Shown here piece by piece: positions 42,301-57,300 of a stretch of 64,000 bases of DNA. The notes below the pieces were generated by a model. The model ran no database searches and was not told the DNA's origin. It saw only the letters and a list, made by a program, of their open reading frames with translations. Position numbers and translations under genes: made by a program. Source of the DNA: Erythrocercus mccallii (taxonomy: Eukaryota > Chordata > Aves > Passeriformes > Dicruridae); contig VZRG01000158.1 of assembly GCA_013397435.1 (NCBI GenBank), positions 605,522 to 669,521 of the forward strand, written 5' to 3'. How positions within the stretch are numbered: the stretch's first letter is position 1; every line of letters starts with the position of its first letter.

Positions 42301-45300
42301 AATTCCTATAGGCTGGAGACTTTTTTGTAATGGAGTAATCACTGATGACCACTGGAAAAATAAACAAAAGATACATACACACACTTCTGAAAGGTCCTTT
42401 GAGAAGACAAAATAGACTAAATAGTTAGAAATTAAAACTGCATTCCTTTGGAGGAAAAACTATGGGGCAGCAAACAAATCTTGCAGACAAATGCATTCAC
42501 ATGAAATGCTGGAACATTTAAATGTGAAAGTACATATGTAAATAATAAAGCTGTATATTGGTTGGAAGTAACAGAAAATTCATCATGCCAAACTATTTAT
42601 TAGACAGGGTAATAAAATATACTGCATTTCTAAAGTTTAGAGACAGCATCTCTAAACTGAAATAAAACATCTGATGTGATCTCAGACAACTGACTCACAG
42701 GAAACCAGAAAATAGCAGGCAATAGCACTACGAAGAAGAGTCTGGAGATTAGAATAGGATGATGAATTAAAATGAGTCAACAACATGTCATCAAAAATAC
42801 AAAATACATATTGGGTCATAATTAATATACATGTGCTATTAAAAACATATGAGGTAATTATTGCTCTGCCTTGGACCTCACTGACTCTTGGCAGGAGCAT
42901 TGCAGAAGCCATAACTCCACATGCAAGATACAAAACATTTTATACTACCAGTGCACAGTGACTGCACACTTTTGGGTACCATACTTCAACAAGGGAAATT
43001 AGAAAAAGTGTCATATAAAATTTACCAAAGTTTTGAAAAACAAATCTATCACTTACATATACAACTGCTCCCAAAGTTGTGTTTCTGCAATTGATTTTAC
43101 TTCACTTACATTATAGTTCTTTTTTTAAACAAATTGCTGATTAAGAGATTTATCTAGGAATTCATAATTGAGGCAAAGTTGGCCTACTGAAGGCAATGAG
43201 AATTTTTATTTCAGTTAGACTGTGATCATTAGGCTACAATCATTACTAATGAGAAGACCTAAAGATAAAAGGAAATGGATGGTAAGAGTTCAGAGAATAT
43301 TTTCCTTGATTATTTTTTCATTTACTTGTTCAATTTAGAGAAGAGATTCTAACTCAATTACCAATAGAAAAAAATTTTTAAGAACCCACTAAGTTCTCCA
43401 AAGTTGAGTGAGAGACCATTTAGAAGTAGTCATCAGCAGATCTATTCCATGAAAAAATTTCAAAGCCCAAACCTTTCCAAAAATCTGCCCTTCTGCAGAA
43501 GTAATTTAACAGGAAGGCAACCATTAAATATTCTGCTCCTTAACAGAACTAGACAATAAATCAAAGTCTGAATTTATACTGCTCCAGTGTTTAAACATAG
43601 TCATAAGAATAATTTCACCTTACAGCATAAAACTCAGCTGATAATTTTTTTTCTAACACCTAATAAAATTTATTCTTGCAGAATTGTAGAAAAGTTAAAC
43701 ACAGTCTACCCTCCTCACAAAGTTTCCTGTTACAAGGTTGCATGGCTTATGCATATGTTGTATTTCATTATTTTAAAAATTCCTCCATATAGCACCCTCT
43801 TTGTTGTAACATTCAAACATACTTTGCCTCTAGGCCAGTGCTATAATAAAAGTAAAATTAATTCAAGGCCATTTGCTGAGAAAATGATAGGTTCAAGGTA
43901 TTTTCACACTTTTCTGCTTGTAAAGTTGTCATGTCAAAGCTGTATTTTCTTTTTTCCTTCCCTTTGCTATTGTTTTATTATCTGCTTTTATTGGTAAAGT
44001 TTCCATGAAACAACTTCAAATAAATCTGAACTACTCTGGAAGCTGACTTAAGGCATTAAGGTTTCAGATGAAAATGTAAATTTCAAAGCCTTTGCTTATT
44101 AGGAGAATCCAATACTAAATCATTTATCAATTCATGTGATGAGTTACAGCAAACTGTGGTTAATTCACTTATTACCTAACTATTAGATAATGCAAGCATG
44201 TGGAATCACACAAAGCAGTAACAGTGCTCTTGCAGTGCAAATCCATTTTCTGCAAGTAAATGCCATTCAAAAATAATTCAGCAGCTAAGAACACAAAGTT
44301 ATCAAACTATGATTTCTGCCTGTCACTAAATAAAATTAGTATTCTATTTAAGAATAACCCAATAGATTGTGTCCCCCACTAGTAAGCTTCAATATGATGT
44401 TTCCTTAGTTCTTAAGAAGATGAAAAAATCTTTAACATTAAAAAAAAGAAAATTTTTAAAAATATGAAAAACTGGAAGTATTCAGAGTATTTATATACCC
44501 ACCTTAATGTATCACTTACACCCTGAAGAACAACCACAGAACTCAATCCTCACCTGGAAAAGGGCATCCTCCTACTAGAGCATGTGATCATTCAGCATTT
44601 CCTAAGCACTTCAGAGAGCAGCTCAGGAAACCTGCACTTCATTCACCAGTCCTCAAAGCAAGTAACTTTAGTATTCACTCCTTACACACTGTTGTTTGTT
44701 CATATATGAGCTACTATCCTGCCCAGCATTCAGTCAAATGCACAACTGACCACAAGAAATTTATGTGATAATCTGTAAAGCTGCCTAAGTTTCAAGTAAC
44801 AGTGGCTTTGTTTTTACTTTAAAGCCCTTCTCTACTCTTTACATTACTTCAGCAGAAATTTATTGCATATACTTTCCCTAAACATAAGTCACATCTGACT
44901 CAAGGCAAACAAGGCAAAGAATGAAATTGCAGCCTGATCTGCAAACTTTTTTAAAAAAGAAATAAGGGCACTTTTCTTCCACTATAAAAAGCATAATACC
45001 ATCATTTCTTATAAGCAGGTCAGTAAATCTCTCTTCTTAAAAAGTCAGGCACAAATACTACATTGACTGTTTCTCAAGACGTAGAAGTACTTAAGCTAAC
45101 AGTATAAAGTGGCTAAGTCCTAACCCATCCAACAGAAAATGGTAAAGTAGGAGTAAGAGTCATTTTCCAAACTACTGTTTTCTTTCTCAGATTTCTCTAC
45201 AGGCAGGAAAACATACCATGTCTAAATACCTTCAGTATGGACAAAGTCAAGGCACAGGTCAGAGTTTATTCTATATGTTGTAGGGACAAAATTAAGGTGA

Positions 45301-48300
45301 CTTCAGCACTAATTACCTAAACATCATGTTAGGAATAGACAATAAAAATTAATTATGAAGTAATGTGAATTTATTGCACTGAGTCAAAAATGAGTTTTGC
45401 TTCATGCCCATTCCCTGCAAATCTTTTACTGTGACAATATGTAAATTCATGAGATTCTTAAGCAGCTGATAATTATCTCAACTAATATCTGTGTGATTAT
45501 GCACCTATAATGAGTTTTAATATTTTTACATAATGATAGTTCACTACTACTATTTCATACAACTGATGTCAACAATGGTAAACCAAACTTTGATTAACCA
45601 AAATTCCGCACAGGTAGAACAGATCCAATTCATCATTATTTTAATTAAAATAATTAGACTGACATGATTTTGGTGTAACCATAAAAAACAAAACATAGGA
45701 ATGACATAAAATTATGACCAAATTATATCAATCACAAAATGTAGCAATACTGGCTCAAAATCCAATCACTACCTAGCTACCAGAAAAAAAACCTTCTCAC
45801 TGTTTTTCAATCAACATTGTTTTAACTTTATTAAGACTAAACAATATATAGAATATTGCTTAATATGACTTGACTATTTCTAGATTAGTACCAGATTTAT
45901 GCCTTAGAAACTGAACTGGAGGTTCACTGCATGATAAAGAAGAAAAGGAATTCTCAACTAAAACACTATATCCAGTTCACTTGCTTCACTCCATTCCTAT
46001 CTTTTAACAATGGAAAGACATGCAACTTATTTATCAGAAGCTTTTAATCAGCAGTGACTTTCAATCAGCAAAAAATTTCCATCACTTAGGGCTTACCAGC
46101 CAAGTACAACATTTTAAATTATGGGGACAAGCGTTTAGAGGAGCATATTGTTATAGGACAAGGGGTAAAGGTTTTAATAAAAAAAGCGTTGATTTAGATT
46201 AGACATAAGAAAGAACTGTTTTAACAAGGAGGGTGGTAAAACACTGGAACAAGTTGTGCACTAAGGTGGTGGATGCACCATCCCTGGAAATATTCAGGAT
46301 CAGACTGGACAGGTCTCAGAGCAACCAGGTCTAGTTGATGATGTCACTGCTCATTGCAGGGAGTCACTAGCTCAGGTTGCTCAGGGGCCCATCCAACCTT
46401 GCCTTGAAAAATCTCAGGAATGAGACACCTCTCTTCTTTTAGTATAAAACCATTCCCGTTTGTCCCATTGCTATATACCCTTGTAAAAAGTCACACTCCC
46501 TCTTCTCTGTAAGCCCCTTTTAAATACTCTAAGGCCACAACAAGGTCTCCCTAGAGCCTTTTCTCCAGGCTGAAAAATCCCAGCTGTCTCAGCCTGTCTT
46601 TGGAGAAGAGATGTTCTATCCCTCTGATTGTTTTTGTGGACCTTCTCTGGACCTGCTCTAACAGATCCATGTCTTTCCTGTGATGACAACTCCAGACTAC
46701 AAGCAGCACTCAGGTGGGGTCTCACAAAGGAGACAATCACCTCCCTCACCCTGATGGTCACACTGCTTTTGATGCAGCTCAGGACACACTTGGCCTTCAA
46801 GCCTGTGAGCACAAACTGTTGCCTCACATCCAGCTTTTCATCCATGAGAACACCCAAGTTCTTCTCTGTAGGACTGCTCTTAACTAACTCATCTCCCTGT
46901 CTGTACTCATGTCTGGGATTGCCCAGACGGAGGTGCAGCACCTTGCACATGAACTTGTTGAACTTTGTCAGGTTCCCATGGGCCCACTTCTCAAGCTTGT
47001 CCAGGTGCCTCTGGATGGCATCTCATACTTCAGGTGTGTCAATCACACCACACAGCTTGGCGTCATACACAAACTTGCTGAGGCTGCACTCAATCCCATT
47101 GTCTACATCACTGACGAAGATATTGAAGAGCACTGATCCCAAGACAGAGCCCCTAAGATACACCACTTGTCACCAGCCTCCATCTGGACACAGAGCCATT
47201 GACTGCAACTCTCCTGCTGCATCCATCCAGCCAATTCCTTATCCACCGAATAGTGCATCCAGCAAATCCCCATCTCTCCAGTTTGGAGTTAAGGGTGCCA
47301 TGTGGGCCCATGTCAAACACCTTAGAGAAGCCCAGGTAGATGATCTCCATTCACTGTCCTTTGTCAACCATTTGGAGCAGTAACTCCATCACAGAAAGCC
47401 ACCAGACTGGTCAGATATGATTTGCCCTTAGTGAAGCCATGCCTTAACATTACTTCCAGAATGATGTGCTCCCTAACTTTTCCAGGCACAGAGGAGAGGC
47501 TCACTAGTCTGTAGTTTCTCAGATCTTCCTTCCTCCTCTTATTATAAATAGAAGAGGTATTTCCCTTTTTCCAGTTACCAGGACTTTGCCTGACTGCTAT
47601 GACTTTTCAAATACAATGGAGAGAGGCTTTGCAGCATCAGTCAGTTCCCTCAGGGCCCTGGGATGCATTTTATCAGGCCCCACAGACTATTCAGTTTCAT
47701 CAAGTAGTCACAAACTCACTCTTTGCTTAAAGCAGGAAGGACTTGACTCTCCCAACTCCCACTAGATGTTCAGGGACTTGAGAGAGGTAGGAAACCTGAC
47801 TGTCAGTAAAGACTAAAGCAAAAAACTCATTGAGTACCTCAGTCTTCTCCGTCTGTTGTTACTGGTTCTCCTTTGTCATTTACTAGGGAGTACACCCTCC
47901 TTGGCCTTTCTTTTCTGGCATTGCATACTTAATGAATAGGTTTTTGTTAGTTTTCACATCCCTCACCAAGTCCTGTTCCATCAGTGCTTTGACTTTCTTG
48001 ATCCAATCCCTACACATGTAGAATGATACCCCTGTACTCTCCCTAAGTCACTTGTCTTATGTTTCCACTGGCTATGCATTTCTTTCTTACTTCTCAGTTT
48101 GAAGTCTAGATCCTTGCTCATCCATGCCAGGGTCTGCCCTACATTGCTTGATTTCTCACACATTGCAACAGAGAACTTTGTGCTCTAAGAAAAGTGACAG
48201 CTTTTCTCTGGTCAGTTACTTTGTCCCTAAGGACATCTCATTCACCAACTCCTTAGACATCTGGAAGTTCACTCTTCCAAAGCTGAGGATCATGACTTTA

Positions 48301-51300
48301 CTTCTTGCCAAGACCATGCTCCTTGAGATCACAAACTCAACCAGGCTGGGGTCACCACAGCCCAGGCTGTCTCAAAACTTAACCTCTCTAACGAGCTCAT
48401 CATTTTAAATTATGAGCTTGAGCTAAACACCAGGTCACTGGTATTTGACTCATAAAGACTCAGAACATACTACAGATGTGAAAACGGAAAATACTTTCCA
48501 AGCTAGAGTAAACTATTAGCAAACATCACTTCATCTAAGACAGTTGAATTCTTAGCACAGCGCAGTCTCTGGTGGAGTAATTGCATGATGCCATAATAAC
48601 TTTACAAAACTTATGTGATGAATTAGTTGATATAAAGTAAAATTTTTGTAAAGCTCAGTCCTCACCATAAGTAAGGGTGCAACATAAATCATAAAGATAT
48701 ATGCATTTTCACCTTCATTTTCTTTAAAACCAAAAGAGACAGCTTAAGGTAGAGTACCCTCAAGGTCTTTAAATTTTATACTTGAAGTAAACCATGAAGT
48801 TTACAATCTGTTCATTACGTAAGAGCTGTGACATTTTGTGACTAGGTTAAGAGTTCACTTGGTTGAAAACCAGGGTTCAGCACTACTGACTCATGATTTT
48901 ATCATGAATCATCCTTTCTAAAATGACCCATATGCTAGAATTGGAGCACTGGAGCACAAACTCAACTTATAGCTCCAAGACCATGAGGAAGACTTCAGAA
49001 AAATGAAAAGGAGACATGCATTCTAACAAAGGCAGTGTCTTAAAGTTAAGTTCAACTTTTGGGCTAAAAATACTGGGTTTTTTTAAATATAAAATCAATA
49101 GCTGATCTTCCTATGTCCCTTCTTGATAGTTTCTTGTTTTCATTTTAGCACCAGTGTTCAGAGACAGCAAGGAACAAAAGTATAGCTAAAGCACCAAAGA
49201 AACGTAAAGATCTGCATTATTATCCTTTGCCACAGGTTTTAAAGTTTAAGTCACAAGCAACTCTGCCTACACTGTGCTTGACTTCTATAATTTCATCTTT
49301 GTAGGTGTTTTCCATTTACTATTTTTAAACATTTCCATTAACGTTGTTTAGAATTCTAGCACAACTTACAAGGGATTTCATAGTTATTACTCACACCTCT
49401 GGGCCTTTAGCAATTCTGCTGAAAGTAAGAGTCAATTTCATTTCACCTTTTTGCTAAAGTTCTACGACCAACAGAATACATTTTGTTTCAATCAATAAAA
49501 GACTTTTAGCTATAGAGGTTTTCAGAAAGTGCTTTTGTGCTTTCTGTACCTCACTAAGTGTTGCAGTAAATACACCTGTAGAATCAGTTCAAGAATAAAT
49601 GCAGCTTTAGAAATGCTGACCGATAACTGTTGTAAGAGGACCATCTAGTGGTGACAACCACAATTCACACTCTGCTATTTTTAAGAAAAATATACAGTTA
49701 ATCTATGCAAGCCACTGGTCAGCTTCTCAGTCTTTGGGGTTTTTATTCCACAGCTTTAATGGTTTCTTCAATTTAGGTTTCAACTTTCTATGATGAAAAT
49801 AAATTTTGTTTAAATTTGTTGTTTCTTCATCAATTCCTGTTAAGAGAACATCTGTCTCAATTCTTCCAAATTTTCCAATGTGAAAATTGCTCTTAGATCA
49901 AATCATTAACCTGAAGACAGTAGCAAGAATGAGATTTATAAAGTAGGCTACAAAATAGATTTCTTTACAATACTCTCCACCGAGAAATCACTAATAGCTT
50001 TTTTCTTAATACAGGAGAAAAAAATTAAACAGTTGAGAAGTGACAGTTGTACTTTGTATGTTGTACATCTCCATCAGATTTCAGCCAAAGAGGTGTGCTG
50101 TTAAATAGACCAAAACATTACAAGGGTCTAAGCTTGCCATAAACTAACAGGGATAGAACATCAAAAATTTACATTGAAGATGCTAAATGAGAACACAATA
50201 CATATCTAGTGGTGTTTGTTTCTATATTTCGAACATGTGAAACAATTCTACAGATATTAAAAGCATCAAATCATAGAATAGTCTGGGTTAGAAGAGTTCT
50301 TTAAAGGTCATCTAGTCCAAACCTCCCCTGCAATGAGGAGGGACATCTACTAGATCAGGTTGCTCAGAACCCCATCCAATTTGACCTTAAGTGTTTTACC
50401 ACTCTCATTGTAAAAAAACTTCCTTCTTATAGCAAATCTAAATTGTCCCTCTTTTAGTATAAAAGATTTCTTCCTCAGCTTTCCTTTAGGCTCCCTTTAA
50501 GTACCTAAAGACCACATTAAGGTCTCCCTGAATCTTTGTCCTCCAGGCTGAACAACTCCAACTCTTAGACTATCTTTGTAGGAGAGTTGCTCCAGCTCTC
50601 TGATCATCTTCATGGCCCTCCTCTGGACCTGCCCCCAGCAGTTCCATGTCGTTCTTGTGATGACAACTCCAGAATTACAAGCAGCACTCAGGTGGGGTCT
50701 CACAAGGGAAACAATCACCTCCCTCACCCTGATGGTCATGCTTTCGATGCAGCCCAGGTCACACTTGGCCTTCAAGCCTGTGAGTGCAAACAGTTGCCTC
50801 ACATCCAGCTTTTCACCCATGAGAGCACCCAAGTTTTTCTCCATAGGGCTGTTCACAATGAGTTCATCTCCCTGTCAGTATTCATGTCTGGCATTGCCCA
50901 GACCCAGGTGCAGCACCTTGCAGTTGGACTTGTTGAACTTCATCAGATTCCCATGGGCCCACTTCTCTAAGCTTGTCCAGGTGCCTCTGGATGGCATTCC
51001 ATCCTTCAGGTGTCTCAATCACACGACACAGCTTGGTGTCATCTGCAAACTTGCTGAGGGTGCAGTCAATCCCACTGTCTAGATCATTGATGAAGACATT
51101 AAAGAGAACTGGTCCTACTACAGATGCCCAAGGAGCACCACTTGTCATTCTATACTTCTATAGGATGGTAAATGGTCTGGAGAGGAAGCCTTATAAGGAG
51201 CGACTGAGGTCACTTGATTTGTTCAGCCTAGACAAGAGGAAACTGAAAGGAGATACCATTGTGGTCTTCAACATCCTCCTGAGGGGAAGGAGAAGAGCAG

Positions 51301-54300
51301 GTACTAATCTTTCACTCTTGTGACCAGTGACAGGACTTGAGGAGATGACAAGAAGGTGAGTCAGGCAAGGTTTAGGTTGGGTACCAGGAAAAAAATTTTC
51401 ACACAGAGGGTGGTAGAGCAGGCTCCCCAGCAAAGTGGTCACCCCACCAAGATCATCTGAGTTCAAGAAGCACATGGTGTGATTCTTGGGGGTGTCCTGC
51501 ACAGGATCATGAGTTGGACTGGATGATCCTGATGGGTCCCTTCAAACTCAGGATTTTCTAGATGCAACCATACAACCAGTTTGTCATCCAGTGAACAACT
51601 CACCCATCAAAACCATCTCTCCCCAATTAATGGATATGAATGTTGTGGGGGAGTGTGTCAAAGGCTTTACAGAAGTCCAGACAGACAACATCCGTAATTC
51701 CTACCTTATCCACTGATGTAGTCACTCCATGGCATTCTATTACTAAGCCACTAGTTGGTCTGTCAGGATTTGCCCCATGCTGGCTGTCTAGAGTCACATC
51801 CCTGATCTCCATGTGCCTTAGCATAGTTTCTAGGAAGTTCTATTCCATGATGTTTCCAGGCACCAAGGTGAAGTCACTACCTCCTGGCAGGCTCCTTTCC
51901 AGCCCTTTTAAAATGCATTCAGTGTGTCCCTTTTTCTAGTAACCCTGGACTTCACCTGCTGCCATAACTTTTCAAGAATCATGGAGTGGAGATTGGCAAC
52001 TACATTAGACAATTCCATCAGGACTCTGGGATGCCTCTCAGTCAGGTTGCATAGACATAAGTTCCTCAGGTGGTCACGAAACCAATCCTTGCAGTGGGAG
52101 AGACTTTGCTCCCCCAGTCCCCAACTCTGCTCTCTACCACTTGAGAGCTGTGGGAAGACAGATTACCAGTGAAGACTGAGGTAAAAAAGTTGTTGATCTC
52201 CTCAGCCTTCCACTTGTCCACTCTTACCAGTTTGCCAGTGTTACTTCCTTTGACCTTCCTTTTCTGGTTAACCTATCTGTAGAAGCCCTTCTTGCTGTTC
52301 TTTGCATCCCTCACCAAGTTCATCTCCAGGTGTACCTTAGCTTTTCTGATCCCATTCTGATCCCATCTGATCCCCTACTCAACCAGTATCCTTATATTCT
52401 TCCCAGGTCACCTCTCCCTGTCTCCACTGGCTGTGCATTTCCTTCTTGCCCTTTAGTTTGACCAGCAGGTCTCAACTTAGACATGTCCATCTCCTGCCTT
52501 ACTTTTCCAATTTCTCACACCTGGGGATCCTGAGCTCTCGCAATCTATGGAAGTCATCCTTGAAGATTTGCCTTTTTCTGACTCCATGTCCCTGAGGGCA
52601 ATTTCACAAGGGGTCCAACTAACTCCTTGAAGAGTGGGAATTTTGCTTGCCTAAAGTTCACGGTCCTGACTTCACTTTTCACCTGTCCAATGCTCCTCAG
52701 GACTGAAAACTCAATCCTTTTTTTCTTTTGTCAGTGTTAAATCATACGGCTACTGCTTTACCACTGAAGGCATAGAATTAAGAGCTCCATAAAAAGAAAA
52801 AAAGCATAACCTTCAGCAAGAGAAATCTGAGCAAGACTGACCAACTTCATAGATCAAGTTCTCTGTGTCAACTCCTACAGCATTCTTTGCTTACTCAGAT
52901 GAAAAATCATGTTCCTGGGGGACTAACATTCACCCTCCTCCCCAACACTTCCACAGCACGCTTTCCTTGTATGCATGCTTTCCTCCTTCTGTTCAACTGC
53001 CATTCTCCTGTGTCTGCTTCAGTAGCTCTGTGCACATGACCTGTGAAGAGCCTCTTTCACCCTCACATTGTTTCAAACACGTAGTAACGTAGTAGTAACA
53101 GATGGCAATAAATGCAAAACTTCTCCCTGTACTTTCTTATTCTACTTCCAGACTGTGGTGCAGAAGGCAGACTTAGCAAAGCAAGCTCATTGCTGCAGAC
53201 TTACAGCACCACCATGAATTAACATCTACTGAAGGCAAGAGACACAGTGAGCAGATGCCTGAGGAGAATTCCAGAGAAAGTCTGTGGAAAGCTGATGGTA
53301 AAAAAAAATGTTTATTAATTTACAGACTCTCAATGGCACACCAGAACATCTGCCAAACACAGATACACATAGATAGCATGGCAGGCTAGACCAGGACAGG
53401 CATTTGTTTACTGAAATTAACAGCACTTGGTAGACCTCCTTTCTGGTTCACTCTGGTTGGTCTTGCAAGATAGAAATAAAACCACAATACTGTCCTTCAT
53501 AAGCATCACAAGAACAAAACAAGATATTAAAAATGATACTTAAAAAACCTGAAATGGATTCACTGCGAAAGGCTTGGGGCAAGATTAAAAGCATGGCCTT
53601 GATAAGAAATTTAATCAGATAGTCCAGGAAAACCACATAAAAAGAACATTCAGTCCAGGAAATCTACCAAGAAAGAATATTCCTTCATTTCCCAAAAAGA
53701 ACTTTAACCAGTGTCCATTTTGCCAATTTCTCTGATGCTTCAACACATGCCTTACTAGCCCCCTATCAAGTATCTGAACATTCACTATAATTTTCCTAGA
53801 TTTAGGTCTTAAGCAGAAAGTCTTACAATATGAACATGTATTATTCATTACATAACAAGCCTTCATTGTTAATCTATGACTTGAGATCATTCTTTGTCCA
53901 ACAGCAATGAACACACATATGTGAACTGGAACATGGTGAAGAAAAAAGGAAAAGGTAATTAGGACAACATGCTAATACAGAAAACTCAAACGTTTACAGA
54001 ACTTAGCAGAGTTCCTTCTGCTTTGTCAAGATTGGCCCTCATTTTAACCATCCTAGGTGTTGAAAAGTGTTTGGCTTGCTGAGTAGGTTCTAGGGTAAAC
54101 ATTACCTCTTGTCTCCCTAGCTTGCAAAGACACCTTCTTCATCAGATTATTTGCATACACCACAGCTCATGGGACTGGTCTGGCATCAAGACTGAGCTGG
54201 TGGCCAGACCTATACTTAGACCTCCATGGTAAACAAACATGCATGTCAAAAACCCAGAGAATTTCTTCTGCTGAACTGCATGGTGGTAAATGTTTACTTG

Positions 54301-57300
54301 CTTTATTCTTTCTGAACTGTTCCAGACACTCACAACACTTAGCTTACTATCCCCTATCCATTTGCTACTACAACTCCACTGTAGAATGTCAGAGAACATT
54401 ATTCCCTCTTCTCAGATTTAGGAACCTCTGTATTGTCTTTATGTATTCTGCTTCTAACAAGAAGATGCCCACACCATACACACTCACTCCTCAAGATACT
54501 CATAGCCCTTATACCTTTTCACTGAGGAATTGGTCATTTTCCCCAAGGTAGCTGTAAGAAATTAGTAGGTGAAAGTCTCCTCAATCAGTGAGGATTTTGG
54601 TCATCTGAATTTAAGCCCAGGGACAAGCCTCAGTTTAGGGTAAGGCATTGTAGCATTATTACTGGAAGGTTATTACAGGCACAGAACTGAGGGACTGTCT
54701 GCATATATTTGCCACATTGATGCGGGAGACTTTCTGCCTTGGAAAGTGACTTATCACTCTGCCAACAGTTTTGTTGATGACTGCTACTCCCCAAATATTT
54801 TTGGGCAGTCTTTGCTTCTGAAGAAAAGGTGGCGTTATGCAAAGCTACTCTAAATGCTTTCGCATCAGAACACAAAAACAAGTTCACAAGTTAAAAAAAT
54901 TCTAATATCTATTAAACTCGTTCAAATCTACAAATATGCAAATAAAAATTATTGTCCACTGTTCTGTTTTCCCAATCTAAGTTTAAGTAGTTTTTTAGAA
55001 GTCTGCATTACATATTGTTTAAGACACTTGATACCTTAGCTTCAGCAAAAGAAGATGTTAACTTTTTAACTTGTCCATGATAAGCAAGCACAGAAAAGTA
55101 AAACAGAATTAAAGTACAGAAGAAAACATTTTTAGATGTTGAAGTACTTTACAAGGAAAGAGCCAGGAATTTTGTCACATTTTTTAAAATCAATATTATC
55201 CTTGTAAACTCATATCCAGTTCAAAATGTGAGAAAAAACCTACTCTGCATTTAATATTCTTTGCTTATTTCAACTTGAGTTATTTTCAATATGCATCAGA
55301 TAAAAAGTACTATCATGCATAGAAAGATGTTTTCCTCTAGACAGCAGCATCATGCTGCCTTTCAAAATTCAGTTCAACAACTAATTATAAAGAATATACA
55401 AGGAGCTTACCTTTTACACCACCAAATGGGCCATAAGTCATATTACAAGCAGTTCTCTGAAGATTGTGCTCATACATTAATTTAATCTGATACTGGTTCC
55501 CATGCTCCACATTCCCCTGAGTTGCTACAAAAAAAACAAAGGGTAAATATTTATTAATTTGAACCACACACTGTAGAAGAAGTAAAGGAGTATCACTGTA
55601 AATCTGAAGAAAATGCAACTTAATTTCTAGTGATTTTTGAGCTATGTAGGCTCACACTGCAGCTTTCTAAAAAAAAATCACCAGTCATCAAGGAATACAA
55701 AATTCGTAAGTGCCAGAACCAGAAATAAGGCCTCATTATACTAAACATGGTATAAAGCCTCACAAAAGGCTGAGATTTTATTTCTTAAATGTATTTTTCA
55801 TGTTGGGCATGCCTCTAAGATCAGAAAAAAAGCTTTGATTCCCCCTGCTCAAAGGGGAATTCTTGTGATTCTCTAGTTATTTGGTAAATATACTATATCA
55901 AACAGCCAGCTTCAGCTGCAGTAGTCTGTGTCTCAAATTAAGCTGTAGCTACCATTTGAAAAAGCTGTGTTTAGGGCACACTCATCACCTGCTTTTACTT
56001 TGCCTGAAATTGAATGGAGTGATTAGCAATGTAAAGATAAAAGACAAACATACGGTAAAAAAATATTTTTGTGATATACATCACATTATCTGAAAAGGTC
56101 TGCATGAATTTTAACTTCCTGACTCCTTCAAGGAACTAGCAGAAAATAAAAGTCTCTTTAAAGAAACTGAAGTTCTTCTTTTGAGATTCAAGTTTTTCCT
56201 GAGCCCCATGAAGAAAGTAAAGTTTACATAAAGTAATATTTAAGGACTAATATTAGTAAACAAAAAGAAGCAAACCAAAATCTTTGAGAACAATCACATG
56301 AGCTGAGAAAAAAGTGGTTTGCGCTAAATCCTACCACAGCTTTAATTATACAAAGATTATTCTAACGACAACTTAAACAACATTCTATGAAATATTGGTA
56401 GCTTATGGCAAACTTTTAGGCAATTTCTGCAATCAAATCAAACAGTTTTAAACAATTACCCCTAATGCAGGCCCATATGAGGGAAAAGACTGGAACAGAC
56501 ACAAGGGAAAAATCCCTGCTGAGTAGTAACTGGATAATCAGCAACACTTCAGGATAAACAAGTTAGAAAGCAGTCACTCTGTGTATATTAACTCTAGTAC
56601 AATAACAAAGCCATACTTCAGTCAGCCCTGAAGGATGCTTTCATTTGTCAAAAGAAGCAGCACAGTAATTTTTATTATGAATAACAGATACGCTAACATG
56701 CATAAAAGCAAGTAAAGATTCCACTTTATGAAAGTGTAATTTGCCTTAAAAGCATAAAGAAATAATGACAGTTATTTCTCAAAGGAGCTTGTTTGAGAGT
56801 ACCCACTCAGATGACAGAAATTACCATTAAAGCATGAATGCTTACAGATTAGTATGAAAAGTCTATTAAAGGAGAGTAAAATTTTACTTTTATTATTACT
56901 TAACTGCTTAAGCCATGTAGACCAAATAGCAAATTATAACTACTAAAGACTTACAGACTTACTATCATATGCTCTTAATACAAATGTTAAAATAAATTAC
57001 TTTAATAAAAATTGTACCGGTAGGCTACAATCCTAAGGCATAACCACTAACACAGCAAAGAGAAAGCGCAAAAACTGCAGTACATCTATAAGAATCCCTC
57101 CTCAGCAAAGACCATTTTCACAGGTATCTCCAGATAGGCAGAGAGCACATTTTTGTAAAATAACTACAAGGCTGTAAATAGGAAACAAGCTGCTCCTACA
57201 AGAAAACCATGCTCTTAAAATGAAAGGAATCACAGTGTGTCCCTGCATGGAGAAAATGAACAATGCCATGTTGCCTATTGAATTTTGAAGATGTGTGTAC

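Larger units (their letters stand above)
33350..55410 (-). other. BBS9: BBS9 intron 5 (22 kb)
   Basis: The largest intron in the window. It holds CR1 copies at about 35018-35175, 40190-41395, 46110-46369, 46370-48400 and 50273-52710 (with another nested at 51152-51566), and an LTR fragment at about 41895-42152. The rest (33350-35000, 35180-40180, 42160-46100, 48400-50270, 52710-55410) is AT-rich intronic sequence with no gene recognised. It contains small hairpins at 35594 and 42634. Confidence 0.9.

Noticed and set aside
43587..43997. 136-codon plus-strand frame
   Set aside because: AT-rich, hydrophobic, no motif or splice support; consistent with chance in a 64-kb AT-rich window.
46471..47383. 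Long open frames on both strands (159 and 251 codons)
   Set aside because: The minus-strand frame is decayed CR1 reverse transcriptase; the 251-codon plus-strand frame is its mirror.
50497..51323. Several 100-156-codon frames
   Set aside because: They all fall inside the nested CR1 pair; the minus-strand ones carry CR1 RT motifs, the others are shadows.
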